Part shown: piece after piece, positions 4,925 to 6,252 of the stretch | Position numbering within the stretch: the stretch's first letter is position 1 | Layout: each line of letters starts with the position of its first letter | Source of the DNA: Candidatus Methylomirabilota bacterium | Lineage (GTDB): Bacteria; Methylomirabilota; Methylomirabilia; Methylomirabilales; JACQHM01 | Direction: 5' to 3' | Assembly: GCA_016199025.1 (NCBI GenBank) | Contig: JACQHM010000202.1 | Span: forward strand, 1-6,252 | DNA length: 6,252 nt | The notes under the pieces: generated by a model | What the model saw: only the letters and a program-made list of their open reading frames with translations | What the model was told of the DNA's origin: nothing | Database searches by the model: none | Translations under genes and position numbers: made by a program

Positions 4925-5596
4925 ATGGACATCGAGCAGCGGGCCAAGGAGCCCTTCGTCTTCGTGGGATGCGTCGAGCTTCAGAAGATCCTGGGGGAGC
5001 GGGCCCAGGATGAGGAGCAACTGGTGGACCTCCTGGAGCAGGTGCCCTTAGATTCGATCTACTACCACACCCATAGCTACTTCTTGCGGCATAAATACAT
5101 CCCGACCCCTTACACCAACGATTTTGCCAACTGGTCCGCCCTGGAGGTCCGGGATCAGGTGCTGGCTGAGAAGCTGGCCGTGGTAGACCCCTTCGAGTTC
5201 GACAGCTTGGAGCCCTTGAGAGATGAACTCATCTCCGTCATTGATGAGCACCTCGCCAGGATGGCCATCGTGCCCAGGGTGGTCTTCGGGGAGCCCTTCT
5301 ACTTTAAGCAGTCCGCTATCATCGAGGTTCCCACAGGCCTCCAGGCTAGGACATTGGGAGAGTTCTGGAATGCCCTCTCCGAGGTGGATGCCAGCGCCAT
5401 CTACTTCCACCTCTTAGAAGCTCGGATGCGGCTCAACCGCCCTGAAGGGGATTTCTCGGTGTGGCTTCGGGAATCCCTGGGGCTCCCCGAGCTGGCAAAG
5501 AAGGTGCAGGCCATCAACCCGTACCTTGGGAGTTTGGAGCGCCTCCGTTCAAAGCTTCTGATCGTCTTGGATGAATTCATCAGGAAGGAGGGGTAA
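4925..5596 (+). CDS. DUF5752-like protein with two related halves
   Basis: A 223-residue soluble protein of unknown function (230 residues if started at ATG 4904). I recognise it as resembling DUF5752 proteins from motifs such as PFVFVGCVELQ near the N terminus and DSIYYHTH (43-50), at moderate confidence. It has no signal peptide, membrane segment or recognisable catalytic motif. It shows internal duplication. Residues 10-110 (PF.F...; DSIYYH; NDFANW; LAEKLAVVDPF; LEPLRDELISVIDEH) line up in order with 124-223 (PFYF...; SAIYFH; GDFSVW; LAKKVQAINPY; LERLRSKLLIVLDEF). The first half carries a His-rich segment (H48, H50, H56) that is only partly kept in the second (H162). It starts 13 nt after gpgS and ends 4 nt before treT, so it is translated with both; a regulatory or scaffold role in solute synthesis is inference. 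Confidence 0.8.
   Translation: MDIEQRAKEPFVFVGCVELQKILGERAQDEEQLVDLLEQVPLDSIYYHTHSYFLRHKYIPTPYTNDFANWSALEVRDQVLAEKLAVVDPFEFDSLEPLRDELISVIDEHLARMAIVPRVVFGEPFYFKQSAIIEVPTGLQARTLGEFWNALSEVDASAIYFHLLEARMRLNRPEGDFSVWLRESLGLPELAKKVQAINPYLGSLERLRSKLLIVLDEFIRKEG
5585..5591 (+). promoter_or_regulatory. Shine-Dalgarno for treT
   Basis: AAGGAGG lies within the last codons of the preceding gene, 9 nt before ATG 5601. The in-frame ATG at 5607 would sit 15 nt away, so 5601 is favoured. Confidence 0.6.
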
Positions 5597-5600
5597 GGGG

Positions 5601-6252
5601 ATGCCCATGGACCTAGAGGCCTACCGGGAGTTCGCCCCGAAGGGCACAGTGGACTTCCTCCTCAAGCTGGGCGAGCGGGTGCGCGGCCGGAGCTTCCTCC
5701 ACGTGAACTCCACCCGGTACGGCGGCGGTGTGGCCGAGATCCTCCACCGCCTCGTTCCGATGATGAGCGCCTTAGGGATCGACGCCCGGTGGGAGGTGAT
5801 CGCGGGGACTCCGGACTTCTTTGCGGTCACGAAGAGCTTCCACAACGCCCTTCAGGGGGAGGAGCAGATCATTACCGAGGAGATGTACGAGACGTATCTT
5901 CAGGTGAACCGGGAGAACGCGGAGAAGATCCCCCTGGAGGCCGACCTCGTGTTGATCCATGACCCCCAGCCGGCCGCCTTGATCGAAGCCCGAAAATGGG
6001 GGAAGTGGGTCTGGCGCTGCCATATTGACATCTCCCAGCCTCAACGGCGGGTCTGGAGCTTCCTCCGGCGTTTCATCGTCAGGTATGATGCCGCCGTCTT
6101 TTCCCTCCCCCCGTTTGCCCAGCGCCTGCCGATCCCCCAGTTTCTGATCTATCCGTCTATCGATCCCTTGAGCGACAAGAACCGGCAGCTTCCCAGGAGC
6201 GAGGTCACCCGGATCCTCGACCGTCTTGAGATTCCTAGAGACAAGCCGATCC
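5601..6252 (+). CDS. treT: Trehalose synthase TreT-type GT4 glycosyltransferase (3' truncated by window)
   Basis: The first 217 residues of a gene that runs off the right edge; the family is about 400-420 residues, so roughly half is visible. TreT (trehalose glycosyltransferring synthase) makes trehalose from NDP-glucose and glucose, reversibly in some archaea. The N-terminal GT-B domain keeps landmarks I recall from the Thermococcus enzyme: SFLHVNSTRYGGGVAEILHRL (31-51) with the glycine loop 41-43, LGIDARWEVI (58-67), FFAVTKSFHNALQG (73-86), HDPQPAAL (120-127), WRCHID (138-143) and YPSIDPLSDKN near the visible end. The donor-binding C-terminal domain with its E-x7-E motif should lie beyond the window and cannot be checked. 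The ATG at 5601 is 4 nt after the DUF5752 stop, so the two genes are translationally coupled. It is cytosolic, with no signal peptide. The overall match is strong; a related GT4 specificity is the main alternative. Confidence 0.87.
   Translation, partial: MPMDLEAYREFAPKGTVDFLLKLGERVRGRSFLHVNSTRYGGGVAEILHRLVPMMSALGIDARWEVIAGTPDFFAVTKSFHNALQGEEQIITEEMYETYLQVNRENAEKIPLEADLVLIHDPQPAALIEARKWGKWVWRCHIDISQPQRRVWSFLRRFIVRYDAAVFSLPPFAQRLPIPQFLIYPSIDPLSDKNRQLPRSEVTRILDRLEIPRDKPI

Noticed and set aside
4904..4927. ATG 4904 as the start of the DUF5752 gene, overlapping gpgS
   Set aside because: It has no Shine-Dalgarno at a suitable distance and adds only MDKGEEG, which is the translated ribosome site of the better start at 4925.

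Overview
The window is GC-rich and densely coded, with every recognisable gene on the + strand. It reads as two linked modules: a two-component / sigma-54 regulatory module (about 112-3623) followed by a compatible-solute sugar module (about 3703 to the right edge, where the last gene is cut). The gene set (AtoS/NtrB-like kinase, NtrC-type activator, sigma-54 promoter, long-form GT81 glucosyl-3-phosphoglycerate synthase, TreT-type trehalose synthase) and the interspersed short palindromic and 7-nt repeats suggest a Gram-negative, environmental, GC-rich bacterium such as Methylomirabilota (NC10), Nitrospirota or a former deltaproteobacterium. That placement is inference; the sequence holds no rRNA or other firm marker.

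Region by region. 1-111: probable last codons of an upstream gene, a small inverted repeat, and a strong Shine-Dalgarno before a TTG start. 112-1650: membrane sensor kinase whose ATPase domain carries an in-frame insert of about 90 nt made of two arrays of 7-nt repeats. 1647-1699: a two-hairpin palindromic element that supplies the kinase stop codon and runs into the 5' end of the next gene. 1674-3065: NtrC-family activator (receiver, AAA+ with GAFTGA, Fis-type HTH). 3066-3236: an intergenic region that looks like a complete sigma-54 control region: palindromic candidate activator sites, a full-consensus IHF-like site, and a -24/-12 promoter. 3237-3623: stand-alone receiver. 3703-4911: gpgS. 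4925-5596: a DUF5752-like protein built of two related halves. 5601 to the edge: treT, 5' half only.

How they may work together (inference): the kinase senses a periplasmic or membrane cue and phosphorylates the NtrC-type activator. The activator then drives sigma-54 transcription from the promoter near 3181-3197 of the stand-alone receiver and, by read-through, of gpgS, the DUF5752 gene and treT. Products would be glucosyl-3-phosphoglycerate (precursor of glucosylglycerate) and trehalose, both solutes of osmotic, heat or nitrogen-limitation stress. The GpgP-type phosphatase needed to finish glucosylglycerate is not in the window.

The points most worth a second look are the sigma-54 control region, the heptamer-repeat insertion inside a catalytic domain, the palindromic element at the kinase/regulator junction, and the two-repeat DUF5752 protein between two sugar-solute synthases.
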